DNA from: a virus
IMG/VR virus record: IMGVR_UViG_3300028392_000265
Coordinates: 1-25,945 of that record
Reading direction: 5' to 3' (one strand)
Length of the DNA stretch: 25,945 nucleotides
Both the position numbers and the translations under genes were made by a program. Positions 21,331-25,945 of the stretch are shown here, one piece after another. How positions within the stretch are numbered: position 1 is the first letter of the stretch; each line of letters begins with the position of its first letter. The notes beneath the pieces were generated by a model, which had not been told where the DNA came from, searched no databases, and was given only the letters and a program-made list of their open reading frames with translations.

Positions 21331-21560
21331 AGTTTTTCTTTTGTTTGCCTTAATAAATCTCTATTGGCACTCTTACCCATTTTTCTAAGAAGAGAATGTC
21401 CTCTAAGTTCATGATCATGTATCCATGTAATAGTTCCTTTAGCTTGATGTTGTTGTGTTAAATAAACTTTTCTAGCTTCATTTTCTGGAACTAAATCTCC
21501 ATTTTCAAATTGGTCTAACACCTCTTCTAAAAGAGGAATTTTATTTTCCTGAGTATTCAT
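21327..21560 (-). CDS. Hypothetical small helical protein (77 aa)
   Basis: This charged, mostly helical protein reads LLEEVLDQFENGDLVPENEA, then RKVYLTQQHQAKGTITWIHD, with a basic C-terminal helix RKMGKSANRDLLRQTKEKL. There is no Cys, signal peptide or membrane segment. It overlaps the PhoH-like gene upstream by 20 bases and the 100-residue gene downstream by 4 bases, so it is embedded in one translational series. No family is recognised. Its basic C-terminus allows DNA or RNA contact, but that is speculative. Confidence 0.55.
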   Translation of the reverse strand: MNTQENKIPLLEEVLDQFENGDLVPENEARKVYLTQQHQAKGTITWIHDHELRGHSLLRKMGKSANRDLLRQTKEKL

Positions 21561-22197
21561 ATTCTAATATTTTACCTACAAGATCAGATCTGTGGTTATG
21601 TTTAAGTTTAATATATTTAATTTCTGAAATCTTCTTAGAAAGTTCTATAACATATCTAAGTCCATTGTCTCCAGCATTCCTAATGTCTGTCTGTTCAAGA
21701 TCACCATTAATTATAATCCTACCATTCTTCCCAAGCCTTGTAAGAATTGCAAGCATTTCTGCCTTAGTCAAATTTTGGGCTTCTTCCACCACAAGTACAT
21801 CATCAACAGTTTTGCCACGTATAAATTGTACAGGTAGTGCATTAACTTTTTCATCTTTAATAAGTTCTTCTATTTTTAATTTATTATAACACTTAATTAA
21901 GTTTTCTTGAAATGCTTCTAGATAGGGATCAAACTTTTCATTAAGAGAACCAGGTAGAAAACCTAATGAATGACCCACTTCTACAGCAGCTCTAGTGACT
22001 AATATCTTATCACACTCTTTTTTAAATAAAAAGTCAAGAGCACATTGTGCACTTACAAGACTCTTACCACAACCAGCCCTACCAGTGATGATCACAACTT
22101 GATTCTCAAGGACAAGTCTTTTAGCTTCTTTCTGTTCATCATTAAGAGTGATATTATACTTAATCTCATTCTTTAAAACCTTTTTTTTCTGTTCCAT
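21541..22197 (-). CDS. PhoH-like P-loop ATPase (218 aa)
   Basis: Motifs are clear and in the order known for PhoH-family ATPases, which are related to RNA helicases and frequent in phages: Walker A GRAGCGKS (residues 39-46), TRAAVEVGHSLGFLPGSLNE (68-87), Walker B VLVVEEAQN (134-142), GDLEQTD (165-171) and a C-terminal HNHRSDLVGK with a candidate arginine finger. The Asp usually found in Walker B (DEAQN) is Glu here. The length matches a single-domain PhoH. The role in phages is not settled; RNA processing and phosphate-starvation links have been proposed for the family. It overlaps the upstream 107-residue gene by 32 bases. Confidence 0.8.
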   Translation of the reverse strand: MEQKKKVLKNEIKYNITLNDEQKEAKRLVLENQVVIITGRAGCGKSLVSAQCALDFLFKKECDKILVTRAAVEVGHSLGFLPGSLNEKFDPYLEAFQENLIKCYNKLKIEELIKDEKVNALPVQFIRGKTVDDVLVVEEAQNLTKAEMLAILTRLGKNGRIIINGDLEQTDIRNAGDNGLRYVIELSKKISEIKYIKLKHNHRSDLVGKILEYEYSGK

Positions 22198-22489
22198 ATT
22201 TTACTTTTACAGTGTTTTTATATTCAGGTTTATTTACCAACTCTTTAAAGTTATTATTTATTGCATCAACAAAAGGATATTCCTTGTTTATACTTTTAAC
22301 ATAATCATCTACAGTATAATCATGATCTATTTGTAGTATTCTATTTTCTTTAGTATCTTGTTTAAATGATTTAAAAAATCCCATCCATGATATTTTTTTA
22401 CAAGGCTGAGGATCTGTAAGAGTACATAGAAACTTTTCTATACTTTCTTTTTCTTCTTTTTTAGCTAAGAATTTTTTAAATAAATTCAT
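22166..22489 (-). CDS. Hypothetical basic protein (107 aa)
   Basis: The product starts with a basic helix MNLFKKFLAKKEEKESIEKF and contains CTLTDPQPCKKISWMGFFKS, with two Cys 8 residues apart and aromatic residues between charged segments. The rest is helical with alternating Asp/Lys (DYTVDDYVKSINKEYPF) and a Lys-rich tail. No family or catalytic motif is recognised. Its start shares one base with the stop of the nuclease gene, and its end overlaps the PhoH-like gene by 32 bases, so it belongs to the same operon. A nuclease or ATPase partner is possible but unsupported by motif. Confidence 0.55.
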   Translation of the reverse strand: MNLFKKFLAKKEEKESIEKFLCTLTDPQPCKKISWMGFFKSFKQDTKENRILQIDHDYTVDDYVKSINKEYPFVDAINNNFKELVNKPEYKNTVKVKYGTEKKGFKE

Positions 22490-23319
22490 TATGATTTAGC
22501 TTTTAGTTTATGTCTATTATCTTCTAACCAATGTATTACACTTATAGCTTCTTGTTTTAAATAAGGTAGATCATATTGTACTACATCAGTGACAATAGGA
22601 TCACCATTAGTATCACGAGCACATATAGGATTGTCAAACCTATCCCGTCCTGCTTCTTCAAACAATATGTGATGAATTGTAAGAGTACCAGGCTTAAGCT
22701 TAGGATTGTGTTTAAGAATAATAAAAAGATACATACTAAGCTGAAGAGCATAGTGATTAAGGTGGCAGTCATCAAGATGAGCCACAGGAGCAGACATTTT
22801 TTGAGATATGCCTTCCCAATTAGTAAATCCTTCAACTTTAATTTCTTTATTGGTTTTATAATCTGTTATGTGTACAGTGCCATCTACCACTTCTACTAAA
22901 TCAGATTGACCACATATGCCGGCAGACTTAAGATATACTAAGTGTTCTGGATAAATACCGTTAGCAAGTTTTTGTTCTGGAGAATGTTTAATACCATCCA
23001 CCTCTATAGGTTTAAACACTGGAATTGTAACACCATGTCTTTCCATATTTTCTATACCACATATATCAGATTCACGTTGGTTATGATACCATGTACCTAA
23101 GTCTGTTGCTCTTTTAGCTTCATTCTTCCAAGCTTCTTTAATATCTTCTGGTGTCATGCCGTACCATTTGCTCTTCTTGCTTTTAGATGTTTTAACTGCT
23201 ATCTTATCAGCATCAAATGGTTGTTTAAATTGTGATATCAAACTAGTAACACTTAACCAATCTATACCATCCTCACTTGTATACTTGTGATTATGGGGTG
23301 TAAATTTTAATCCACTCAT
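22489..23319 (-). CDS. PD-(D/E)XK nuclease, Cas4/RecB-like (276 aa)
   Basis: The active-site pattern of the RecB/Cas4-like exonuclease group is visible: a helix with DLGTWYHN (H79), YPEHLVYLKSAGICGQSDLV (E125 and D140), ITDYKTNK (D153 and K155) and QLSMYLFIL (Q193 and Y197, the Q-x-x-x-Y motif). The N-terminal HKYTSEDGIDWLSVTSLISQ is also typical of such phage nucleases. There is no four-Cys iron-sulfur set, so it is not a full Cas4. It probably works in DNA recombination, repair or genome processing. It overlaps the upstream Cys-rich gene by 4 bases and the next gene by one base. The domain call is firm; substrate is inferred. Confidence 0.8.
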   Translation of the reverse strand: MSGLKFTPHNHKYTSEDGIDWLSVTSLISQFKQPFDADKIAVKTSKSKKSKWYGMTPEDIKEAWKNEAKRATDLGTWYHNQRESDICGIENMERHGVTIPVFKPIEVDGIKHSPEQKLANGIYPEHLVYLKSAGICGQSDLVEVVDGTVHITDYKTNKEIKVEGFTNWEGISQKMSAPVAHLDDCHLNHYALQLSMYLFIILKHNPKLKPGTLTIHHILFEEAGRDRFDNPICARDTNGDPIVTDVVQYDLPYLKQEAISVIHWLEDNRHKLKAKS

Positions 23320-23645
23320 AGTCCTAATTTTTGGTTTAATTTATCTTCCTCTTCTTGTGTAAGAACAGCTTTCCATTTACCAAGAGGACAATCAGAAGAC
23401 AAGCTTCTTATTTTAAATTTTAATGAACATCCACATCCTCCTTTAAGTTGATTACAACAAGGGGTTGTTCCTGCCACCATACATCCTGCATCATCTTCTG
23501 TATAAAGATCACACTGAGAACATATAATCATTCTTTCTGCAGCCACTTCTTCTACATCTTCTTTTTTAAATATACTATTAGTGATGCCTTCTAGTATTTG
23601 TCCTTTACTTTTCCAAATCTTTATTATGTTTTCTCTTAGACTCAT
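23316..23645 (-). CDS. Cys-rich, probably zinc-binding protein (109 aa)
   Basis: Cysteines occur as C-S-Q-C (residues 42-45), then GCMVAGTTPCC, GGCGCSLKF and SSDCP, about 9 in the central 50 residues. They are flanked by an amphipathic N-terminal helix and a Glu-rich C-terminal helix. The order E-R-M-x-I-C-x-x-C ... P-C-C ... G-G-C-G-C-S-L ... C-P-x-x-x-W is known to me from crAss-like phages. It probably binds one or two zinc ions. The gene lies between the HU/IHF-like gene (41-base overlap) and the nuclease (4-base overlap), so a role with DNA is plausible, though no function has been shown. Confidence 0.65.
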   Translation of the reverse strand: MSLRENIIKIWKSKGQILEGITNSIFKKEDVEEVAAERMIICSQCDLYTEDDAGCMVAGTTPCCNQLKGGCGCSLKFKIRSLSSDCPLGKWKAVLTQEEEDKLNQKLGL

Positions 23646-24003
23646 TCTTATGCAATTTAATAAAATCTTTACGTTGTTTTTCTTCGTTTACAATCTTTTT
23701 AATATTCTTAAGATCAAACAATGTTTCAGCTGTTTTAAATCTAGCAGTGATTTGTTGTAGTCCTTTTTGTTTATTGTTCTCTTCCCACTTTTCTAGTCGT
23801 TCTATTTTATCATCTATCTTCCAATGTTTTGTTACAAAATCTCCAAGATTTGTAACATGAATTCTATTATGTTTTAGTGATGTCAAAGACTTTCTCACTT
23901 CTTGCCAATAGTAGGAAATGACATCTTCCACAAAAGACTGTGGTAAAGATAATTCTTTCACAACATCTGGTATAAACTCTTTAGCTTTCTTTGGGTTCAA
24001 CAC
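23605..24003 (-). CDS. HU/IHF-like DNA-binding protein (132 aa)
   Basis: The first 65 residues follow the HU/IHF pattern: helices with FIPDVVKELSLPQSFVEDVI and YYWQEVRKSLTSL, then the short beta turn RIHVTNLGDFVTKHWKI, where the G-x-F strand pair is typical. The usual DNA-bending beta arm is short, and in place of it lies a Lys/Glu-rich helical extension (residues 66-132) ending KRKHNKDLEK. IHF-like genes are a known feature of crAss-like genomes. It probably bends or organises phage DNA, perhaps in packaging or replication. It overlaps the winged-helix-like gene by 23 bases and the Cys-rich gene by 41 bases. Confidence 0.65.
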   Translation of the reverse strand: MLNPKKAKEFIPDVVKELSLPQSFVEDVISYYWQEVRKSLTSLKHNRIHVTNLGDFVTKHWKIDDKIERLEKWEENNKQKGLQQITARFKTAETLFDLKNIKKIVNEEKQRKDFIKLHKNESKRKHNKDLEK

Positions 24004-24352
24004 TTAAAAATTTAAAGTCAAGAAGAATACTTCCTTTAGAAAATACTTTTAATTCTGGATTAATAAAAATTCTTTTCTTGTTTTTACCTTCTTTCTTAAT
24101 AAGGTTTTTCTTTTCAGCTTTAGTAAGACAGTTACGTACACTCTGTATAGAAGAAAAAATATCTTTAACGTGAGCCTTTACACAAAAGTTTGTTAGTTCT
24201 TGGTCTCCTTCAAGAGCAAGATATGTAAGACAATTTAAGTCTGCTTCACTTACAGATATTTTATTTAGATAGCAGTGTGTAAGGATTTGGTATTTTACTA
24301 TACCCCATTTATCCATTCTCACTCTCTTATCCACTTGATTTACTATTGCCAT
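23981..24352 (-). CDS. Winged-helix DNA-binding protein (123 aa)
   Basis: Residues 13-100 look like a winged helix: helices around WGIVKYQILTHCYLNKISVS and EADLNCLTYLALEG, a recognition-helix candidate SSIQSVRNCLTKAEKKNLIK, then a wing KEGKNKKRIFINPELKV. The C-terminus reads SKGSILLDFKFL. The Q-S-V-R-N-x-L ... L-I-x-K-x-G-K-x-K-K-x-I-x-I-N-P order is familiar from crAss-like phages, where similar proteins are annotated as RepL-like or unknown. It could control transcription of this operon or take part in replication. It overlaps the GNAT gene by one base and the HU/IHF-like gene by 23. Confidence 0.6.
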   Translation of the reverse strand: MAIVNQVDKRVRMDKWGIVKYQILTHCYLNKISVSEADLNCLTYLALEGDQELTNFCVKAHVKDIFSSIQSVRNCLTKAEKKNLIKKEGKNKKRIFINPELKVFSKGSILLDFKFLSVEPKES

Positions 24353-24786
24353 TATAATTCTATTTTAAAGCTTATATATTCTTCTTTTGTACCACCCCAG
24401 TCTTTGTATGTAAGAATCTGGGTGGCACCAAAGTTTTCAAATATTTTCCAGCTTGCACCTTTACGTGCTTCCCCTGTAATATATTTATATCCTGATTCTG
24501 TAGCCCAATTTATGCCCAGCTTTATTAGATCGTGTCCATGTCCTTGTCCTCTATGGGTTGAAGATACAGTAAAACTATCTATATAAACTACATTACTAGA
24601 CTCCCATGATATAATTATTTCTCCTATAATTTCTGTTTTATCTTTAAGCCATATGCCTTGACAGTTATCATTCTCTTGTAACATGTACAGTTTATACTTA
24701 TCATCCCAACGTAATTCTTTAGGATGTTCTCTCTCAAACTTAAAAGTTTCTTTATAGTCTCTTAACTTATATAAAGGGGTTGTCAT
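24352..24786 (-). CDS. GNAT-family N-acetyltransferase (144 aa)
   Basis: A single GNAT domain is visible. Motif A spans VYIDSFTVSSTHRGQGHGHD (residues 68-87), with the R-G-Q-G-H-G acetyl-CoA pyrophosphate loop (79-84) after the central beta strand, followed by a helix LIKLGINWATESGYKYITGE. Motif B is near FENFGATQILTYKDWGG. The enzyme would move an acetyl group from acetyl-CoA to an amine; the substrate is unknown. In phages, such enzymes may modify host proteins, toxins or nucleic acids. The gene lies 2 bases after the coiled-coil gene and overlaps the winged-helix gene by one base. Confidence 0.8.
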   Translation of the reverse strand: MTTPLYKLRDYKETFKFEREHPKELRWDDKYKLYMLQENDNCQGIWLKDKTEIIGEIIISWESSNVVYIDSFTVSSTHRGQGHGHDLIKLGINWATESGYKYITGEARKGASWKIFENFGATQILTYKDWGGTKEEYISFKIEL

Positions 24787-24788
24787 TT

Positions 24789-25127
24789 CTACTTCTTCTT
24801 TAATGATCTTTGTTTAGCTGCTTGTTCTTTAGGAATTAACACTTCATCCCCTACACTAAATCCTTGGTCAACAAGTTCTGGATTCTCATCCATATCTTGC
24901 TGTGTAAGGTTGTGCTTCACAGCATCAGCTGGTGGCTGGGGGTTAGTCATCTGTGCAATGAACTGAAGAGCCTTAAGTTCTTCTGCTCTACCTACAGCTA
25001 GCTTAGTGTTAAGCTCTTGAAGTTTAAGCTGTGCTTCTTTAACTTCCATTTGTTCTTTTAAGAAGATAATCACTTCTTCTTTACTTGGACCTTTAGCCTT
25101 GTCCGTAATTTGTTCTTGTTCTGACAT
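24789..25127 (-). CDS. Coiled-coil conserved phage protein (112 aa)
   Basis: Residues 12-65 form a long amphipathic helix (SKEEVIIFLKEQMEVKEAQL, then KLQELNTKLAVGRAEELKAL), probably an oligomeric coiled coil. A Pro/Asn-rich linker (TNPQPPADAV) and a short domain with NPELVDQGFSVGDEVLIPKE follow, and the tail is basic (RSLKKK). I recall similar proteins from crAss-like phages near terminase or structural genes, without function. The start has an AAACCAA leader 4 bases upstream. A scaffold or assembly role is possible, as for other charged coiled-coil phage proteins, but nothing more can be said. Confidence 0.6.
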   Translation of the reverse strand: MSEQEQITDKAKGPSKEEVIIFLKEQMEVKEAQLKLQELNTKLAVGRAEELKALQFIAQMTNPQPPADAVKHNLTQQDMDENPELVDQGFSVGDEVLIPKEQAAKQRSLKKK

Positions 25128-25148
25128 AGTGTTGGTTTATTTTAATTG

Positions 25149-25271
25149 TTATATAATACCGTTTCTTTTAGCAATAGGATGACCCATATTTTCTATTCCT
25201 TTTTTAATAGACTTGCATATAGCTTTCTTAATCTTCTTTAATAACTTTTTTTTTATTTTCTTCTTAAGCAT
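25149..25271 (-). CDS. Cationic amphipathic peptide (40 aa)
   Basis: The frame reads MLKKKIKKKLLKKIKKAICK, then SIKKGIENMGHPIAKRNGII. It has 14 Lys, 1 Arg and 1 Glu. Hydrophobic residues fall at 2, 6, 10, 14, 18, 22 and 26, an exact every-fourth pattern that makes a hydrophobic stripe on a Lys-covered helix. The start is one base after the stop of the 96-residue gene, so it is well placed for translation. Such a peptide could bind DNA or RNA, or disturb membranes. It has no signal peptide. No family is recognised, and it is short, but start position and spacing support a real gene. Confidence 0.6.
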   Translation of the reverse strand: MLKKKIKKKLLKKIKKAICKSIKKGIENMGHPIAKRNGII

Positions 25272-25272
25272 A

Positions 25273-25563
25273 TTATAAGTTTAAGTCGTCTAGGTTAGCA
25301 TCTGTAATGTCATCATAATAACTTTTAAGTAAAGAAAAGAACTCTTTACAAGGAGTGTCTATAATATAAGCTTCCCCATGTTTAGTGAATATAGTGGTAC
25401 ATCCATATGTAGACATATCCTCTTCATCTGATGTAAGCTTAGCAGCTTCCACCATTTCCATGTCAAATATGAAAGGCATCCACTTACCACCATCTTCCAA
25501 TCCTAGATCACTCATCTTAGTGGGATCTATAGTGTGACAATTTAAATTACATTCGTGTAACAT
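25273..25563 (-). CDS. Hypothetical acidic protein (96 aa)
   Basis: The product begins MLHECNLNCHTIDPTKMSDL, contains KWMPFIFDMEMVEAAKLTSD, then YGCTTIFTKHGEAYIIDTPC, and ends in an acidic helix (LLKSYYDDITDANLDDLNL). The central beta hairpin (T-T-I-F-T-K-H-G-E-A-Y-I-I-D-T-P) resembles short two- to four-strand domains seen in several phage small proteins. Cys residues at 5, 9, 55 and 72 could bind metal, with no firm pattern. An AAACCAAA leader lies 12 bases before ATG, and the start overlaps the stop of the upstream gene by one base. No function is known to me. Confidence 0.6.
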   Translation of the reverse strand: MLHECNLNCHTIDPTKMSDLGLEDGGKWMPFIFDMEMVEAAKLTSDEEDMSTYGCTTIFTKHGEAYIIDTPCKEFFSLLKSYYDDITDANLDDLNL

Positions 25564-25766
25564 TATATTTGGGTTTTTGGTTTATGTGATCTATGATATT
25601 CTGTATACGTAATATACTTACTTCTATTAGTAGCTTTAATCATACTCATTGCTACTAGCCTTTCAGTTATGCCATCTCTGACATCAACCACTGGCACTTG
25701 AATTGTTTGGCCATACTTGTTGGTTGTTTCTCTGTAATGAGACTTTACATGTGGTGTTACACTCAT
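25563..25766 (-). CDS. Hypothetical basic protein, first gene of the leftward series (67 aa)
   Basis: The product contains HVKSHYRETTNKYGQTIQVP, then VVDVRDGITERLVAMSMIKA, then TNRSKYITYTEYHRSHKPKT. The V-[KR]-x-H-Y-R ... G-x-x-[VI]-x-V opening resembles a short motif seen in other phage proteins of unknown function. It is basic (Arg/Lys/His-rich) and probably a small alpha/beta domain. It is the rightmost gene in the window, and the only gene here with a clear TAnnTTTG promoter-like sequence upstream (25798-25805). It may be the first gene of the long minus-strand transcript. Confidence 0.6.
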   Translation of the reverse strand: MSVTPHVKSHYRETTNKYGQTIQVPVVDVRDGITERLVAMSMIKATNRSKYITYTEYHRSHKPKTQI

Positions 25767-25797
25767 AATATAATATACTTTAAATGTTTAAACTTTA

Positions 25798-25805
25798 CAA
25801 ATTTA
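25798..25805 (-). promoter_or_regulatory. Possible Bacteroidetes-type -7 element (TAAATTTG)
   Basis: TAAATTTG on the minus strand is an exact match to the TAnnTTTG -7 motif known for Bacteroidetes housekeeping promoters, 31 bases before the ATG of the first gene. A good TTTG -33 box is not seen at the expected distance; the sequence there is T-rich. The surrounding A/T content makes chance matches easy. Confidence 0.35.
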
Positions 25806-25856
25806 ATATTTTATTATCTATATAAAATTTTTAATTTTTCCACAGTGTGTTAATAT

Positions 25857-25945
25857 CCCCCCCCTTCTATATATCCCCCCTACCTTATATATACATTCTG
25901 TGTTGCACAATGTAGTGGGGTACTACCCATCTGCTCCCCTCCTTA
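25857..25945. promoter_or_regulatory. G/C-run and palindrome region upstream of the gene series
   Basis: The 179 bases from 25767 to the window edge lack a normal gene. Within it are C8 (25857-25864) and C6 (25875-25880), each preceded by ATAT, two overlapping palindromes (GTAGT-GGGGT-ACTAC at 25912-25926 and GGGTA-C-TACCC at 25918-25928) and a CCCC tract at 25936-25939. On the minus strand TAAGGAGG (25938-25945) lies 7 bases before an ATG of a 16-codon frame (25880-25930). In an A+T-rich genome such G-tracts are exceptional. A regulatory, replication or packaging site is possible. Confidence 0.4.

Noticed and set aside
1-25945. Integrase, transposase, attachment site or rRNA
   Set aside because: None of the translated genes carries integrase or transposase motifs, no terminal inverted repeats with target duplications were seen, and there is no rRNA-like sequence except the 8-base TAAGGAGG on the minus strand at the right edge.

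Overview
The window looks like part of the genome of a tailed, probably short-tailed, DNA phage that infects a member of the Bacteroidetes. The best overall match is a crAss-like (Crassvirales-related) or allied aquatic phage. This placement rests on recognised protein families and gene order, read by eye without a database search. All 43 genes called lie on the minus strand, so transcription runs from right (about 25.8 kb) to left (1 kb). Genes are packed with 1-30 base gaps or short overlaps. The DNA is A+T rich. Start codons are preceded by A/T-rich sequence, not Shine-Dalgarno sites, as expected for Bacteroidetes. TAA, TGA and TAG all end genes, so no stop-codon reassignment is seen.

Right part (25.8-19.3 kb, transcribed first) holds small conserved phage genes: a very cationic 40-residue peptide, a coiled-coil protein, a GNAT acetyltransferase, a winged-helix-like protein, an HU/IHF-like DNA-binding protein, a Cys-rich protein, a PD-(D/E)XK nuclease, a PhoH-like ATPase, several unknowns, and a protein with a helical-hairpin C-terminus that may be related to anti-CBASS/anti-Thoeris sponges.

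Middle part (19.3-11.2 kb) is the packaging and head module: large terminase, a 39-residue open frame, portal, a probable scaffold, and the major capsid protein.

Left part (11.1-1 kb) is a virion, lysis and tail module. It contains several tiny Lys-rich proteins, a holin-like protein beside a 44-residue lipoprotein, and a protein with clear LCIB/LCIC-type beta-carbonic anhydrase motifs. It also has a Dps/ferritin-like helical protein with four of five ferroxidase ligands, a ring/adaptor-like protein, a 663-residue structural protein carrying three beta-rich repeat modules, a zinc ribbon, and a tail-fibre set cut by the left edge.

Regulatory signals include one good intrinsic terminator (about 3.55 kb), a shared CCTTAAATTT element before three structural genes including the capsid gene, a recurring AAACCAAA leader motif, several strong intergenic hairpins around the capsid gene, and an unusual G-run/palindrome region at the right edge, upstream of the whole gene series. 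The strongest candidates for new biology are the carbonic anhydrase-like gene, the Dps-like gene, the lipoprotein/holin pair, the cationic peptide and the shared leader elements.
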